The translations under genes were made by a program, and so were the position numbers. The notes under the pieces were generated by a model. It was not told the origin of the DNA and did not search any database. It saw only the letters and a program-made list of their open reading frames with translations. A stretch of 64,000 nucleotides of DNA, from positions 21,297,020 through 21,361,019 of the forward strand of contig NC_080546.1 of NCBI RefSeq assembly GCF_028640845.1, in the 5' to 3' direction. This document shows positions 49,217-52,119 of this stretch, piece by piece. The DNA comes from Ahaetulla prasina. Taxonomy: Eukaryota > Chordata > Lepidosauria > Squamata > Colubridae. How positions within the stretch are numbered: position 1 is the stretch's first letter; each line of letters begins with the position of its first letter.

Positions 49217-51162
49217 GTATATATGTATATATATATCATCATAACACATATGTTCATCCCATATTTCTTTCTTTCCTTTTTTCTTTCCTAGACTTGGAAT
49301 GATGTAGAGCTTGATCCTGTGGAAACAGTCCATACAAAATTGCAGCTACCTGAAAGTAATTCTTTTTCAACAAATGCAGAAGAAAAAAGTGAATTGACCA
49401 CAAATGCCCTGAGCTGTGATGCACCAATTGAAGAAAAGGTTAAAAAATCAGTATTTTCTAACGTTCCTTTAACTTTTACTAACAAATCTTTTGTGGTGCA
49501 AGCCTAAAAAGGAATCCTTCCACCCAAATGGATACTTCATTATCAGTGGATGTTTCATTCAATTGAAGTCCCCATAAATATTCAGAGGAGTAGTTCAGAG
49601 CCTACTACAGCCAGTTATATGCATTCATTGGAAGTAACTGATACATAAAGCAACTGATATATACATAGCAACTGGCTAACTTTCTAAAAGAAATATGTGA
49701 TTTCTACACCCAACTTCATTCTCCACCCTACACACCGTTCTTGTTCTTGTTGTCCTCTTGTAACAGTATAGATTGGAAGCCGTTCAAACAAGTGTCTTAG
49801 TGCTCTGATTAGTATTATTTATTAGAAATCAAACTAAAGCACAGAATTCCACTGAATACTTTGCTTTCAAATGAATAATCTCTATATAGCCCAGGGGGTC
49901 AAACTCAAGGCCTGTGGGCCAAGTTCAGCCCACGGTGTGCTTAGATCTGGCCTGTTGGGGCAGCCTAGAAACAGCAAAGGACCGGCCTGTGGTGCCTCTG
50001 CCAGTGAAAATGGAGCTCGGGGGGGGGGAGGCGCATGCAGCCCCCCTGTGCCCCATTTTCGGCCACGACAGCCTCCTGCAGCCCTATGCCAGTGAAACGG
50101 AGCTCGGGTGAAACTGAGCTGTCTGCCAGCAAAAATGGAACTTGAGGGGGCACACGTAACGGCCCTAACCCCCGGGCTCCATTTTTGCTGGCAGAGGGCT
50201 ATCAAAACAAACTAAAAACAGAATAAAAGGAGAAATGTTTCCCCTTTTGCATTTGAGCACGCAAGAAGGGAAAGGAAAGGAGAAAGGGAAAGAGAGAGAA
50301 AAAAGAAGGGAAGATAGGAAGAAGGAAGGAAGGAAAGGAAGGAAGGAAGGAAGGAAGGAAGGAAGGAAGGAAGGAAATTATAATGAGAGTGATGGAGGGT
50401 CTCAGGGTAGTCCTGCCTTACCACTTGGCCACCACAGGTATCGCTGACACGAGTCCTGTGTCATGCCCACCATGGTCTGCCCCCCCCCCTGAAGTCAAAC
50501 ACAATTCTGATGCAGCCCTCAATGAAATCAAGTTTGACACCCCTGAAATAGGCAATTTGCAGCAGCAATTTTATGTTTTATGCTTTGTTGGACTAAAAGG
50601 GAGGGGATTGGTTTCTTTTCAAACAAAAGCAATCTGCTCCTTGATTTGGAAGCTCCTGATTCTTTTGGAAACACCTCCTGGACTTCTTATCAATGTGAGA
50701 ACAGCTCTCCCACTTTTGGCGGAGAAGACTAATATTTTTAATTTCCACTGTTTTTTTTTCTCCCCACCACAGTTTTCAGTATCTCCCATCTGTCCAGAAG
50801 AACCACTCGAAAGATGCCTGAAACTAAATGCTCCAGAACTGCTCCTCTTAACCAGCTCCTTGAGAGCATTCTCTCTTCCATTTGACTTGAATGCTAGCAG
50901 CAGAGGAGAGAGCATGGACAGCTCTCTAGCAGAAATCCACGAAGACCAAATAAATAGTAGCCAGGATTCCTTGGAAACGCCCATTCTTCCACACATCATT
51001 ATCATTCCTACCTCAGAATCTACTCTGTCTGAAGAGCAATCTTTGACCGAAAACACAGAGGAAGAAAACATTGGTCTGTACTCTGCTCCAGACAAGAACT
51101 ACCTGTTACTCAAAGAAAGGCTTCATTCATCTACTGGACCAGTTGAGACGCTTGTATCATAA
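14817..51162 (+). CDS. OPN4X: OPN4X melanopsin gene, whole coding span (10 exons, first one putative)
   Basis: Melanopsin is a retinal-binding, Gq-coupled opsin of the plasma membrane used for non-image light sensing. Coding exons: 14817-14846 (putative), 30648-30784, 33583-33716, 37533-37736, 41422-41593, 42795-42953, 44310-44417, 46673-46844, 49292-49438 and 50773-51162. All junctions are GT-AG and phases match throughout; the sum is 1653 nt, 550 residues plus TAA. Seen in the translation: seven hydrophobic helices, DRY at 126-128, cysteines 102 and 180 (expected disulphide), Glu174 in loop 2 (counterion position), retinal lysine K297, NPIIY at 303-307, and a serine-rich tail of about 235 residues. 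The motifs [18 protein letters not shown] and [13 protein letters not shown] and the tail motif IIIPTSES resemble the Xenopus-type melanopsin (Opn4x) rather than the mammalian OPN4M type. No frameshift or internal stop was found, so the gene looks functional. Exon 1 is the least certain part. Confidence 0.9.
14885..15485. repeat. 600-bp polypyrimidine tract (TCTC/TTCC-rich)
   Basis: Nearly pure C/T on the + strand, made of CTCT, TTTCTC and CCTT units. The serine/leucine/phenylalanine-rich frames here on + and the arginine/glutamate-rich frames on - are translation of simple repeat, not genes. It begins about 40 bp after the proposed exon 1 donor. Such mirror-like purine/pyrimidine DNA can form triplexes. 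Confidence 0.85.
15486..15912. other. Putative intron 1 sequence, no supported gene
   Basis: A good acceptor-like TTTCTTTCTTCAG ends at about 15512 and a frame of 84 codons follows (15527-15781) with a run of lysines, but no family is recognised, no donor is convincing, and joining to exon 1 in phase 0 meets a stop. Confidence 0.4.
15915..16145 (-). mobile_element. ATTCT-tailed CR1-type LINE 3' end, minus strand
   Basis: Three AATAG units, then TTTTATTGGCCAAGTGTGAT, and the rest of the 3'UTR as in 1980-2190, ending abruptly at ACTATGAAACGATTA. A short array, unlike the long ones at 1897 and 2902. Confidence 0.85.
16146..17080. other. Putative intron 1, no recognised feature
   Basis: Unremarkable AT-rich sequence; possible old LINE tail around 16800-16900. 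No exon-like signal. Confidence 0.4.
17105..17335 (+). mobile_element. CR1 LINE 3' end, plus strand
   Basis: Contains AGGAGAAATTTCCTAATGG, ACTGGAGGCTTTTAAGAGGA and TTGGACTAGAAGATCTCCAA, then AAGGTCCCTTCCAAATCTATG, the typical CR1 3' terminus. Confidence 0.8.
17336..17925. other. Putative intron 1, no recognised feature
   Basis: AT-rich, no repeat or exon recognised. Confidence 0.4.
17930..18127 (-). mobile_element. tRNA-derived SINE relic (GGTGGTGCAGTGGTTA family), minus strand
   Basis: Reverse complement of the GCTGACTCTGTAAACCGCTT / AGCACTGTAAAG body seen at 20734, 29601 and 52652: here CACTTAGACTTATATACCGC, ATTGCCCCCAACAATCTGGG and GAAGGCTGAGTCCACCTTGA. Confidence 0.65.
18345..18720 (-). 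mobile_element. Non-LTR LINE 3' end, minus strand
   Basis: TTATTTATTTATTTTGTCAC then GGTAGGCACGTTTGTGCGC, AGGAATGGGGTGAGGTCAAT and GGGAAGAGACCACAGAGTCA, shared nearly base for base with 39185-39440. Family as at 5585-6030. Confidence 0.75.
18721..19660 (-). mobile_element. Old CR1 LINE relic, minus strand
   Basis: Follows the CR1 minus-strand pattern in patches: TTTGAAAGCCTTAAAGGAGA and TTCCACCCAGTACGAGACAG near 18760-18810, then CATCACATTACATTGCTTCT near 19064. Highly diverged; limits are approximate. Confidence 0.5.
19661..20080. other. Putative intron 1, no recognised feature
   Basis: Nothing coding or repetitive recognised. Confidence 0.4.
20081..20240 (+). mobile_element. Palindromic Penelope-like end fragment with a degenerate hammerhead
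   Basis: Inverted arms: CAAAAGTGCTTTTTCAAGAG near the start and CTCTTGAAAAAGCACCTTTG near the end. The centre has CTGATTG...GAGAAGCGAAACGGC, a decayed form of the core in copies a and b (CUGANGA and GUC both altered). Confidence 0.5.
20241..20730. other. Putative intron 1, no recognised feature
   Basis: AT-rich, no exon-like frame. Confidence 0.4.
20734..20955 (+). mobile_element. tRNA-derived SINE, plus strand
   Basis: A-box-like GTGGTGCAGTGGTTAGAGTG and B-box-like GGCAGTTCAAATCTCACC, then TTGACTCAGCCTTCCATCCT, GCTGACTCTGTAAACTGCTT and a tail AGCACTGTAAATTCTAAGTG. Copies at 29601 and 52652. Confidence 0.8.
21165..21198 (-). ncRNA. Hammerhead-ribozyme-like core, copy c
   Basis: On the minus strand: CTGAAGA, stem II GACGAA/TTCGTC (6 bp) with a short loop, GAAAC and GTC. 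All core boxes are intact. Confidence 0.6.
22060..22093 (+). ncRNA. Hammerhead-ribozyme-like core, copy d
   Basis: CTGAAGA (22060-22066), GAAAC (22086-22090), GTC (22091-22093). Stem II is GACAAA against TTCATC with one mismatch, so weaker than copy c, its inverted partner. Confidence 0.5.
22146..22815. other. Putative intron 1; small hAT-like fragment at about 22270-22340
   Basis: AACGTGTGACACATCTGGCC and CATGGGCCGGGAGTTTGCCA resemble one end of the 35064-35197 element. The rest is unrecognised. Confidence 0.4.
22820..23489 (-). mobile_element. Solo LTR, minus strand, with internal 45-bp tandem repeats
   Basis: Ends TGTTGTGACC (22820) and GACCACAACA (23489) with a perfect 5-bp target duplication GGCTT (22815-22819; 23490-23494). 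TTTATT at about 22877 on + gives AATAAA on the minus strand, setting orientation. At about 23275-23405 a 45-bp unit is repeated about three times; on the minus strand it encodes [19 protein letters not shown] 15-residue units, open for 79 codons. No gag, pol or env sequence is present. Confidence 0.8.
23495..25615. other. Putative intron 1, no recognised feature
   Basis: Mostly AT-rich non-repetitive sequence. Open frames at 24046 and 24663 show no family motif or splice context. Confidence 0.4.
25628..25910 (-). mobile_element. Inverted-repeat short element (GGTGAAATCCA family), minus strand
   Basis: Ends GTACATGAAATCCAGCAGG and TTGGATTTCACCACTG are inverted repeats. The middle carries GGAGAACCGGTAGCAGAAAT, GTTCGAAGAACTAGC and GCCACGCCCAC repeats. 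Copies at 41788-42015 and 61970-62255 are in the other orientation. Confidence 0.7.
25911..28472. other. Putative intron 1, no gene; one TTCC array
   Basis: AT-rich. A (TTCC)n run lies at about 27230-27259. Short frames here have no motif. No repeat family was recognised. Confidence 0.4.
28481..28862 (+). mobile_element. hAT-like MITE with 8-bp target duplication
   Basis: Ends CCGTGATGGTGAACC and GGTTCACCATCACTG are inverted repeats of 13-15 bp. Flanks CCCTATAA (28473-28480) and CCCTATTA (28863-28870) match at 7 of 8 bases, the duplication length of hAT elements. No transposase. Confidence 0.8.
29015..29278 (-). repeat. LINE tail joined to SINE relic, minus strand
   Basis: TTTACATTTATATCCCGCCC then TTCTCCGAAGACTCAGGGC is the reverse of the CR1/L2-type LINE tail. 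From about 29110 it continues with the reverse of the SINE body (ATTGCCCCCCCAACAATCTG, AAGGCTGAGTCAACCTTGG). The two parts may be one composite element. Confidence 0.55.
29601..29845 (+). mobile_element. tRNA-derived SINE, plus strand
   Basis: GGTGGCGCAGTGGTTAAAGG head, GGCAAATCAAATCTCACCAG B box, GCTGACTCTGTAAACGGCTT and GTATATAAGTCTAAGTGCTC tail. Same family as 20734-20955. Confidence 0.8.
30068..30547 (+). mobile_element. Inverted-repeat MITE just upstream of OPN4X exon 2
   Basis: TGTATTTTTCGGAGTATAAG and, at the far end, CTTATACTCCGAAAAATATG are inverted repeats of about 20 bp. The interior has reversed AGCAATTTACCTCCTTGCAG repeats. No coding sequence. It ends about 100 bp before exon 2, so the branch-point region of intron 1 lies just beyond it. 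Confidence 0.75.
30648..30784 (+). CDS. OPN4X: OPN4X exon 2: N-terminal segment and TM1
   Basis: Acceptor ACTTCCAG at 30647 and donor ACAG/GTATAG at 30784. It encodes residues 11-55 plus two bases of codon 56. It begins with a possible N-glycosylation site (NHT), then [13 protein letters not shown], the hallmark segment before TM1 in melanopsins, and TM1 ending LVLYAFY. Phase 0 in, phase 2 out. A MITE ends about 100 bp upstream. Confidence 0.93.
31083..31438 (+). mobile_element. Inverted-repeat DNA element (CAGGTAGTCCTC family)
   Basis: CAGGCAGTCCTCAACTTACA at the start and GTTGAGGACTACCTG at the end. Flanked by TA on both sides. Body matches 13470-13868 (CAGTTCGTTTAG; GCTGGTTCATATTTATGACG). 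Confidence 0.78.
32579..32858 (+). mobile_element. Inverted-repeat MITE (TACCGTGTTTTCCTGAAAATAA family)
   Basis: TACCGTGTTTTCCTGAAAAT and ATTTTCAGGAAAATACGGTA are inverted 20-bp ends with two differences. 280 bp, with internal repeats of AATAAGACCTCCCC. No coding sequence. Confidence 0.8.
32893..33010 (-). mobile_element. LINE 3' tail with AGTGA array, minus strand
   Basis: (AGTGA)n at about 32900-32922, then ATTCTTTATTGGCCAAC, GAGGAATTTGTCTCTGCTG and AAGCTCTCAGTGTACAT. Related to the AATAG-tailed LINE but the pentamer has changed to AGTGA, and the end runs into GATGAT repeats. Confidence 0.7.
33583..33716 (+). CDS. OPN4X: OPN4X exon 3: intracellular loop 1, TM2, loop to TM3
   Basis: This exon has no long open frame around it and was found by looking for the missing TM2. 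It reads [20 protein letters not shown], then [13 protein letters not shown] and [10 protein letters not shown], matching the LRTxxNxFIxNLAxSD signature of opsin TM2. The acceptor is GTGAAG at 33582 and the donor GCAG/GTGCTT at 33716. Its 134 nt fit phase 2 in and phase 1 out exactly. The acceptor is unusual: a GATGGT-type repeat separates the AG from the pyrimidine tract (see findings). Confidence 0.92.
34330..34730 (-). repeat. Possible old CR1-like relic, minus strand
   Basis: GGGATTATTAATCCAACCCT followed by a pattern of short phrases (AGAGTCCACTTCTATC) like that of CR1 in reverse. Very diverged. Confidence 0.3.
35064..35197 (+). mobile_element. hAT-like MITE with perfect 8-bp target duplication
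   Basis: Starts CAGGGATGTCAAACTCG and ends CGAGTTTGACATCCCCA, inverted repeats over 17 bp. Flanked by identical CCCTAGGA at 35056-35063 and 35198-35205. At 134 bp it is little more than two ends. The perfect duplication suggests a younger insertion than the related copies at 35820 and 49892. Confidence 0.88.
35440..35790 (+). mobile_element. CR1/L2-type LINE 3' end
   Basis: Encodes [31 protein letters not shown] residues in pieces, then the tail CCCTGAGTCCTTCGGGAGAA and AATAAATAATAAATAAATAA. Same family as 6930-8665. A short direct repeat of TCCATTTTAAGACAATGGAA type sits at its 5' edge. Confidence 0.8.
35820..36160 (+). mobile_element. hAT-like MITE (CAGGGATGTCAAACTC family)
   Basis: Starts CAGGGATGTCAAACTCAAGG, ends TGAGTTTGACACCCCTG. 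Flanks GCTGATGG (35812-35819) and GCCTATGG (36161-36168) match at 6 of 8. Interior is GC-rich (CTGGCCTGCGGGGCCACC). No transposase. Confidence 0.8.
36712..37030 (-). mobile_element. Inverted-repeat DNA element (CAGGTAGTCCTC family), opposite orientation
   Basis: AGATAGTCCTCGACCTATGA at the start, then TGTTACTAAGTGAGACATT, TTGCCACAGTTGTTAAGTGA and ATAAATATGAGTCAGTTGCC, the complement of the body at 13470 and 31083. The far end is eroded. Confidence 0.65.
37244..37345. repeat. AGTAG/AATAG pentanucleotide array
   Basis: (AGTAG)n passes into (AATAG)n, then TATTCTATTCTATT, a local inverted end. No LINE body is attached, so the array may be a detached or internally expanded tail. Confidence 0.85.
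37533..37736 (+). CDS. OPN4X: OPN4X exon 4: TM3, DRY, TM4
   Basis: Acceptor GCTCCAG at 37532; donor TGGA/GTATGT at 37736. It encodes the TM3 start [20 protein letters not shown] with disulphide Cys102, the [12 protein letters not shown] motif (DRY 126-128), a basic loop 2 (KRSSKKR) and TM4 ending PILGW. Phase 1 in and out. The downstream reading frame into the T-rich intron is not coding. Confidence 0.94.
38150..38380 (-). mobile_element. Possible MIR-like SINE relic, minus strand
   Basis: GTGACAGGCCCAAAGTCACC, CAGCTGATTTTTGATATC, AGCAGGACCAGAACTCAAAA and ATTCCAGCCTGGTGCCTTAG have the order and wording of the core and tRNA-like head of MIR-type elements. Confidence 0.5.
39185..39895 (-). mobile_element. 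Non-LTR LINE 3' part with reverse-transcriptase C-terminus, minus strand
   Basis: A minus-strand frame (39516-39893, 125 codons) reads [24 protein letters not shown] residues and IERVQK/FTRRV-type motifs, the C-terminal region of non-LTR reverse transcriptases. The 3'UTR follows to a TTTATTTATT end at about 39190. Dead copy. Related to 18345-18720 and 55735-56160. Confidence 0.8.
40766..40900 (+). mobile_element. Palindromic hAT-like element with 8-bp target duplication
   Basis: Almost a perfect inverted repeat: CAGGGGTCTCCAACCTTGGT at the start and CAAAGTTGGAGACCCCTG at the end, with arms of about 60 bp meeting near AGCAAAGCTGGCT. Flanks CTCTAGAT (40758-40765) and CCCTAGAT (40901-40908). 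Can fold into a hairpin if transcribed in the intron. Confidence 0.88.
41422..41593 (+). CDS. OPN4X: OPN4X exon 5: extracellular loop 2 and TM5
   Basis: Acceptor ATATTTAG at 41421; donor GGCAG/GTAAGT at 41593. It encodes [20 protein letters not shown], containing Glu174 (counterion position in melanopsins) and Cys180 (disulphide partner of Cys102), then TM5 ([19 protein letters not shown]) and TIRSTG. It continues seamlessly from the split serine codon of exon 4. The frame has no ATG early on and is short. Confidence 0.94.
41594..42794 (+). other. OPN4X intron 5
   Basis: GT-AG intron of 1.2 kb carrying the short element at 41788-42015. The rest is unrecognised. Confidence 0.85.
41788..42015 (+). 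mobile_element. Inverted-repeat short element (GGTGAAATCCA family), plus strand
   Basis: Starts GCAGTGGTGAAATCCAA and ends TGCTGGATTTCACCCCTG, inverted ends. Interior GGATGTTGGCTTGGTGG, AGGATACTGCAAAATCTCCA and CCAGTTCTCCAGAACC as in 61970-62255. Confidence 0.78.
42795..42953 (+). CDS. OPN4X: OPN4X exon 6: intracellular loop 3 and TM6
   Basis: Acceptor TTTTTTTACAG at 42794; donor GCTGG/GTAAGT at 42953. It encodes [19 protein letters not shown], a basic and serine-rich loop 3 used for G-protein coupling in this family, then [15 protein letters not shown] and [16 protein letters not shown], the TM6 tryptophan-proline motif. Phase 2 in and out. Confidence 0.94.
43095..43310. mobile_element. Palindromic Penelope-like end fragment
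   Basis: AGGGGTCCTTGGACTCTCTG and, inverted, GAATGTCAAGGACCCTTCAT; centre AAATGATATTACCTAGTTTG. Its text matches 12446-12620 (GAGCTTGCTTG, GATGTTTCATTACCC). No hammerhead core remains. Confidence 0.55.
43636..44105 (-). mobile_element. CR1/L2-type LINE 3' end, minus strand
   Basis: The minus strand is open for 80 codons (43835-44077) with [40 protein letters not shown] and [14 protein letters not shown], the C-terminus of the 6930-8665 family. The tail (CCGCCCTTCTCCCGAAGGAC on +) ends in TTTATTTTATTTTATT at about 43636. The open frame suggests a fairly young insertion. Confidence 0.85.
44310..44417 (+). CDS. OPN4X: OPN4X exon 7: TM7 with retinal lysine and NPIIY
   Basis: Acceptor TTATTTCTAG at 44309; donor TACAG/GTATTG at 44417. 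It encodes [20 protein letters not shown] and [16 protein letters not shown]. The lysine in VIAKAS is K297, the Schiff-base lysine that binds retinal; NPIIY 303-307 and the HPSYR start of helix 8 follow. An intact K297 argues against a non-photoreceptive or decayed gene. Confidence 0.95.
44418..46672 (+). other. OPN4X intron 7
   Basis: GT-AG intron of 2.26 kb, the least repeat-laden one here. I recognise no element of note in it. Confidence 0.85.
46673..46844 (+). CDS. OPN4X: OPN4X exon 8: proximal cytoplasmic tail
   Basis: Acceptor CTGCATTTCAG at 46672. It encodes [20 protein letters not shown] followed by a serine-rich run ending SISAMEK. The PCLRFLIR stretch is the membrane-proximal palmitoylation and helix 8 region. 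The many serines are candidate phosphorylation sites for arrestin-mediated shut-off. The donor AAA/GTTAAG at 46844 is weak, and reading through it adds only nine residues before a stop (46871-46873). Confidence 0.9.
46845..46873 (+). other. Alternative short C-terminus 1 if the exon 8 donor is not used
   Basis: Directly after exon 8 the frame continues for nine codons (VKFVSWRRG) to TGA at 46871-46873. It would remove exons 9 and 10 and give a tail of about 65 residues after NPIIY. This is seen in the sequence; use in transcripts is unknown. Confidence 0.35.
47222..47357 (+). mobile_element. Palindromic hAT-like element with 8-bp target duplication
   Basis: CAGGGGTCTCCAACGTCAGC at the start and AAGGTTGGAGACTCCTG at the end; same family as 40766-40900. 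Flanks CTCTAGAG (47214-47221) and ATCTAGAT (47358-47365), 6 of 8. Confidence 0.82.
47826..48880 (-). mobile_element. Penelope-like retroelement, 3' part with GIY-YIG endonuclease remnant
   Basis: On the minus strand about 48780-48400 encodes, with one frameshift, [38 protein letters not shown] and [15 protein letters not shown], the GIY-YIG endonuclease C-terminus of Penelope-like elements (the YIGQT motif is YIEQT here). A proline/threonine/glutamine-rich untranslated stretch follows, then the terminal repeat with the hammerhead-like core (copy e). The same terminal sequence is found inverted at 48830-48880. No reverse-transcriptase domain remains. Confidence 0.8.
47874..47907 (-). ncRNA. 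Hammerhead-ribozyme-like core, copy e
   Basis: On the minus strand: CTGATGA (the most common natural form), stem II GACGAA/TTCGTC, GAAAC, then ATC instead of GTC. The change in the cleavage triplet pairs poorly with stem III and may weaken it. Confidence 0.55.
48962..48995 (-). ncRNA. Hammerhead-ribozyme-like core, copy f
   Basis: Minus strand: CTGAAGA, stem II GACGAA/TTCGTC, GAAAC, GTC. Core fully intact. Confidence 0.6.
49043..49076 (+). ncRNA. Hammerhead-ribozyme-like core, copy g
   Basis: Plus strand, the mirror of copy f: CTGAAGA (49043-49049), GAAAC (49069-49073), GTC (49074-49076). Stem I could be GC/GC next to the core and GAAG (49032-49035) with CTTC (49086-49089) beyond an internal loop. 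Confidence 0.62.
49292..49438 (+). CDS. OPN4X: OPN4X exon 9: middle of cytoplasmic tail
   Basis: Acceptor TTTCTTTCCTAG at 49291. It encodes [20 protein letters not shown] and an acidic, serine-rich stretch up to CDAPIEEK. It aligns in position with the W-D-N region of the frog tail. Donor AAG/GTTAAA at 49438 keeps phase 0 and joins exon 10, but is weak; the frame stays open past it to a stop at 49505-49507. The exon lies just after a Penelope-like insertion and a CA repeat. Confidence 0.8.
49439..49507 (+). other. Alternative short C-terminus 2 if the exon 9 donor is not used
   Basis: After exon 9 the frame continues 22 codons ([13 protein letters not shown]..., ending SFVVQA) to TAA at 49505-49507. 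It would give a tail lacking exon 10. Long and short tail isoforms are known for other vertebrate melanopsins; whether this one is made is inference. Confidence 0.4.
49892..50545 (+). mobile_element. hAT-like element of the CAGGG-TCAAACTC family with internal GGAA array
   Basis: Starts CAGGGGGTCAAACTCAAGG and ends ATCAAGTTTGACACCCCTG. Flanks ATATAGCC (49884-49891) and AAATAGGC (50546-50553) match at 6 of 8. Interior has GC-rich text like 35820-36160 (ACCGGCCTGTGGTGCCTCTG) and a (GGAA)n array at about 50322-50375 that has lengthened it. Confidence 0.8.
50773..51162 (+). CDS. OPN4X: OPN4X exon 10: C-terminal tail and stop (long isoform)
   Basis: Acceptor CTCCCCACCACAG at 50772, preceded by a T-rich tract. 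Starting in phase 0 it reads [19 protein letters not shown], then a hydrophilic serine- and acid-rich tail containing [18 protein letters not shown] and ending VETLVS, TAA at 51160-51162. The IIIPTSES block is shared with the frog Opn4x tail, which is the main support for this being the true long C-terminus. The frame is also open upstream to 50383, but that part is a hAT-like repeat and a GGAA array, not coding. Confidence 0.88.
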   Translation, partial: FSVSPICPEEPLERCLKLNAPELLLLTSSLRAFSLPFDLNASSRGESMDSSLAEIHEDQINSSQDSLETPILPHIIIIPTSESTLSEEQSLTENTEEENIGLYSAPDKNYLLLKERLHSSTGPVETLVS

Positions 51163-51560
51163 GCTTGGCTGTTTCTTTGACTAATGATACTAAAAACAAA
51201 AAGTGCCGAATGGTTTAAATGAAACATTTATCCATGCAATGCTGAGGTCGTTTCTGAACTCTATGCACTTTGTGGAAGCCAACTGCAACAATAGGGCAGT
51301 CAAAGCAGTCAAAGCTTATATAACATGCTTATCAACAAAAACCACCTAGTAAATATGTCTTTATATAATTGGAATAAATGTTCATGCTTCCATTACTTTA
51401 ACTGGAATGCTTAACATATGACTGTCCTATCACCAAATTCCAAGAAAAAGTGTTAAGAGCATATGTAGCTACTAATTTTAGCCTGCACACAATTTGTGAC
51501 TTAATCCTTCCTCGGTTCAGTTATCAGCTGAAAGATGATGAGTCAGAAGGACATGTAAGA
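51163..51560 (+). other. OPN4X 3'UTR and downstream flank
   Basis: Unique AT-rich sequence with the AATAAA at 51373. No repeat until the element at 51562. Confidence 0.6.
51373..51378 (+). terminator. Polyadenylation signal AATAAA of OPN4X
   Basis: A canonical AATAAA lies 211 bp after the stop codon on the + strand, in non-repetitive sequence, followed by T-rich DNA. It is the first such hexamer downstream of the stop, giving a short 3'UTR of about 230 nt. Confidence 0.6.
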
Positions 51561-51561
51561 G

Positions 51562-51755
51562 CAGGGATCTCCAACCTTGGCAACTTTAAGACTTGTGGAC
51601 TTCAACTCCCAGAATTCCTTAGTCAGCTTTGCTTGTGGATTTCAACTCCCAGAATTTGCTGGCTGAGGAATTCTGGGAGTTGAAGCCCACAAGCAAAGCT
51701 GACTAAGGAATTCTGGGAGTTGAAATCCACAAGTCGCCAAGGTTGGAGACCCCTG
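51562..51755 (+). mobile_element. Palindromic hAT-like element with 8-bp target duplication
   Basis: CAGGGATCTCCAACCTTGGC to CAAGGTTGGAGACCCCTG, same family as 40766 and 47222 but longer because an inner segment is repeated. Flanks TGTAAGAG (51554-51561) and TGTTAGAG (51756-51763), 7 of 8. Confidence 0.85.
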
Positions 51756-52119
51756 TGTTAGAGAACATGCAGCTCCTTAACAATCAGTAACTTGCTGACA
51801 TTTTATCCTAGTAAAATAGTTAATTTGTCATTTGTCCTGAAATTGAAATGCAACACAGAAATTGATTTGAAAATGGATGTATTTAAGGAAAAATTGATGC
51901 ATTTAAAGTTTATTTTAAATTTTAACTATCACAGTCATCTATGTCTTACTGACCTGCCATCCTCACAATATATATTTGTATGAGTATATTTTTGTTGTTG
52001 TTATTAAAATCCATTTACCTTTGGATGATGTGCTATATTCATAAAAGTGAAAGGGGCGGGGTAAAATTTAAATTTAAATTAAATTATAACAATATTATTA
52101 CTTCCCATATATTTTACTA

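Larger units (their letters stand above)
46845..49291 (+). other. OPN4X intron 8
   Basis: Intron of 2.4 kb with a weak donor (GTTAAG). Contains TTCC/TTTC arrays (about 47150-47195), a palindromic hAT-like element, a TG array (47797-47826), a Penelope-like element, a foldback copy of its end and a CA/TA-rich repeat (about 49140-49240). Confidence 0.82.
49439..50772 (+). other. OPN4X intron 9
   Basis: 1.33-kb intron with a weak donor (GTTAAA) and a good acceptor. Half of it is the hAT-like element at 49892-50545. Confidence 0.78.

Noticed and set aside
50383..50772. Upstream extension of the exon 10 open frame
   Set aside because: Lies in a hAT-like element and intron; the acceptor at 50772 and the phase from exon 9 place the exon start at 50773.
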